DNA from: Rhodoferax sp. UBA5149
Lineage (GTDB): Bacteria > Pseudomonadota > Gammaproteobacteria > Burkholderiales > Burkholderiaceae_C
Assembly (NCBI RefSeq): GCF_002413825.1
Contig: NZ_DHXT01000219.1
Coordinates: forward strand, 2,643-17,771
DNA length: 15,129 nt
Reading direction: 5' to 3'
In this document: positions 14,767 through 15,129 of the stretch, in pieces
How positions within the stretch are numbered: the stretch's first letter is position 1
Layout: each line of letters starts with the position of its first letter
Made by a program: the position numbers and the translations under genes
Notes under the pieces: generated by a model
What the model was told of the DNA's origin: nothing
The model's input: only the letters and a program-made list of their open reading frames with translations
Databases searched by the model: none

Positions 14767-15129
14767 ATGGCATCTGATCTCGTCGCAGTCGAAAACCGCC
14801 TTTGGGCGACCGCTGACCAACTTTGGGCCAATACCGGCCTCAAACCCTCCGAATTCTCCACGCCCGTGCTGGGCTTGATCTTTCTGCGCCATGCCGACAA
14901 ACGCTTCACGCAGGTCGAGGCCGCGCTGACAGCCAAAGGCATCCCGGCCGACGAGCGCGAGGCCATGGACTACCACGCCGAGGGCGTGCTCTACCTGCCG
15001 CTGGAGGCCCGCATTTCGTATCTGGTCACCCTGACCGAGAGCGCCAATCTGGGCAAAGCCATTGGCAACGCCATGGCGCTGGTGGAAGAGCACAACTCCG
15101 AGCTGCAGGGCGTGCTGCCGCGCGGCTAC
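14767..15129 (+). CDS. hsdM: Type I restriction-modification methyltransferase subunit HsdM (N-terminus only)
   Basis: The 121 visible codons are the HsdM N-terminal helical domain: LWATADQLWANTGLKPSEF, VLGLIFLRHADKRF, YLPLEARISYL and an ending before LPRGY at the edge. HsdM transfers methyl groups from S-adenosylmethionine to adenine in an asymmetric site and partners with HsdS and HsdR, expected beyond 15129. AGGGA stands four bases before the ATG. The catalytic NPPF and SAM motifs lie outside the window, so activity cannot be judged. Confidence 0.93.
   Translation, partial: MASDLVAVENRLWATADQLWANTGLKPSEFSTPVLGLIFLRHADKRFTQVEAALTAKGIPADEREAMDYHAEGVLYLPLEARISYLVTLTESANLGKAIGNAMALVEEHNSELQGVLPRGY

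Overview
The window looks like a chromosome piece from a GC-rich betaproteobacterium, most likely Burkholderiales and probably the Comamonadaceae (Rhodoferax/Polaromonas/Acidovorax-like). That placement is inferred from codon use, from the housekeeping proteins, and from an intergenic repeat whose style I associate with this family. No rRNA, tRNA, CRISPR array, integrase or insertion sequence was seen.

Bases 1-3287 carry ordinary chromosomal genes. They are a glutamine synthetase family protein (minus strand, cut by the left edge), maleylacetoacetate isomerase (maiA, plus) and a JmjC/cupin ribosomal-oxygenase homologue (roxA/ycfD type, minus). The last two converge on a copy of the intergenic repeat.

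From 3458 the content becomes accessory and looks like a defence island. First comes a NERD-nuclease plus SF1-helicase protein (3458-5281). A 45-codon ORF overlaps its stop, followed by a palindrome-rich leader and a 1030-residue PHP-domain plus SMC/ABC-like ATPase (5469-8561; TrlF/Ppl type). A lipoprotein alpha/beta hydrolase follows (8679-9878), then a decayed glutathione S-transferase pseudogene (10142-10350) and a DUF488 gene (10414-10893). The DUF488 gene runs tail-to-tail, with a 44-bp overlap, into an unrecognised conserved-looking gene.

Four genes lie in a row on the minus strand from 14345 down to 10850. They are an AAA/DUF4143 ATPase, an HTH antitoxin, a PIN-domain toxin, and the unrecognised DUF488 neighbour. 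The toxin starts at a TTG directly after the antitoxin stop. A 420-bp gap follows, holding 22-bp-spaced AT-rich repeats and another intergenic repeat. At the right edge begins hsdM, the methyltransferase subunit of a type I restriction-modification system.

The best candidates for something new are the NERD-helicase / small ORF / PHP-ATPase cluster, the DUF488 tail-to-tail pair, the 22-bp iteron-like array before the DUF4143 ATPase, and the three-copy intergenic repeat. Their roles are inferred; only the domain motifs and repeats are seen directly.
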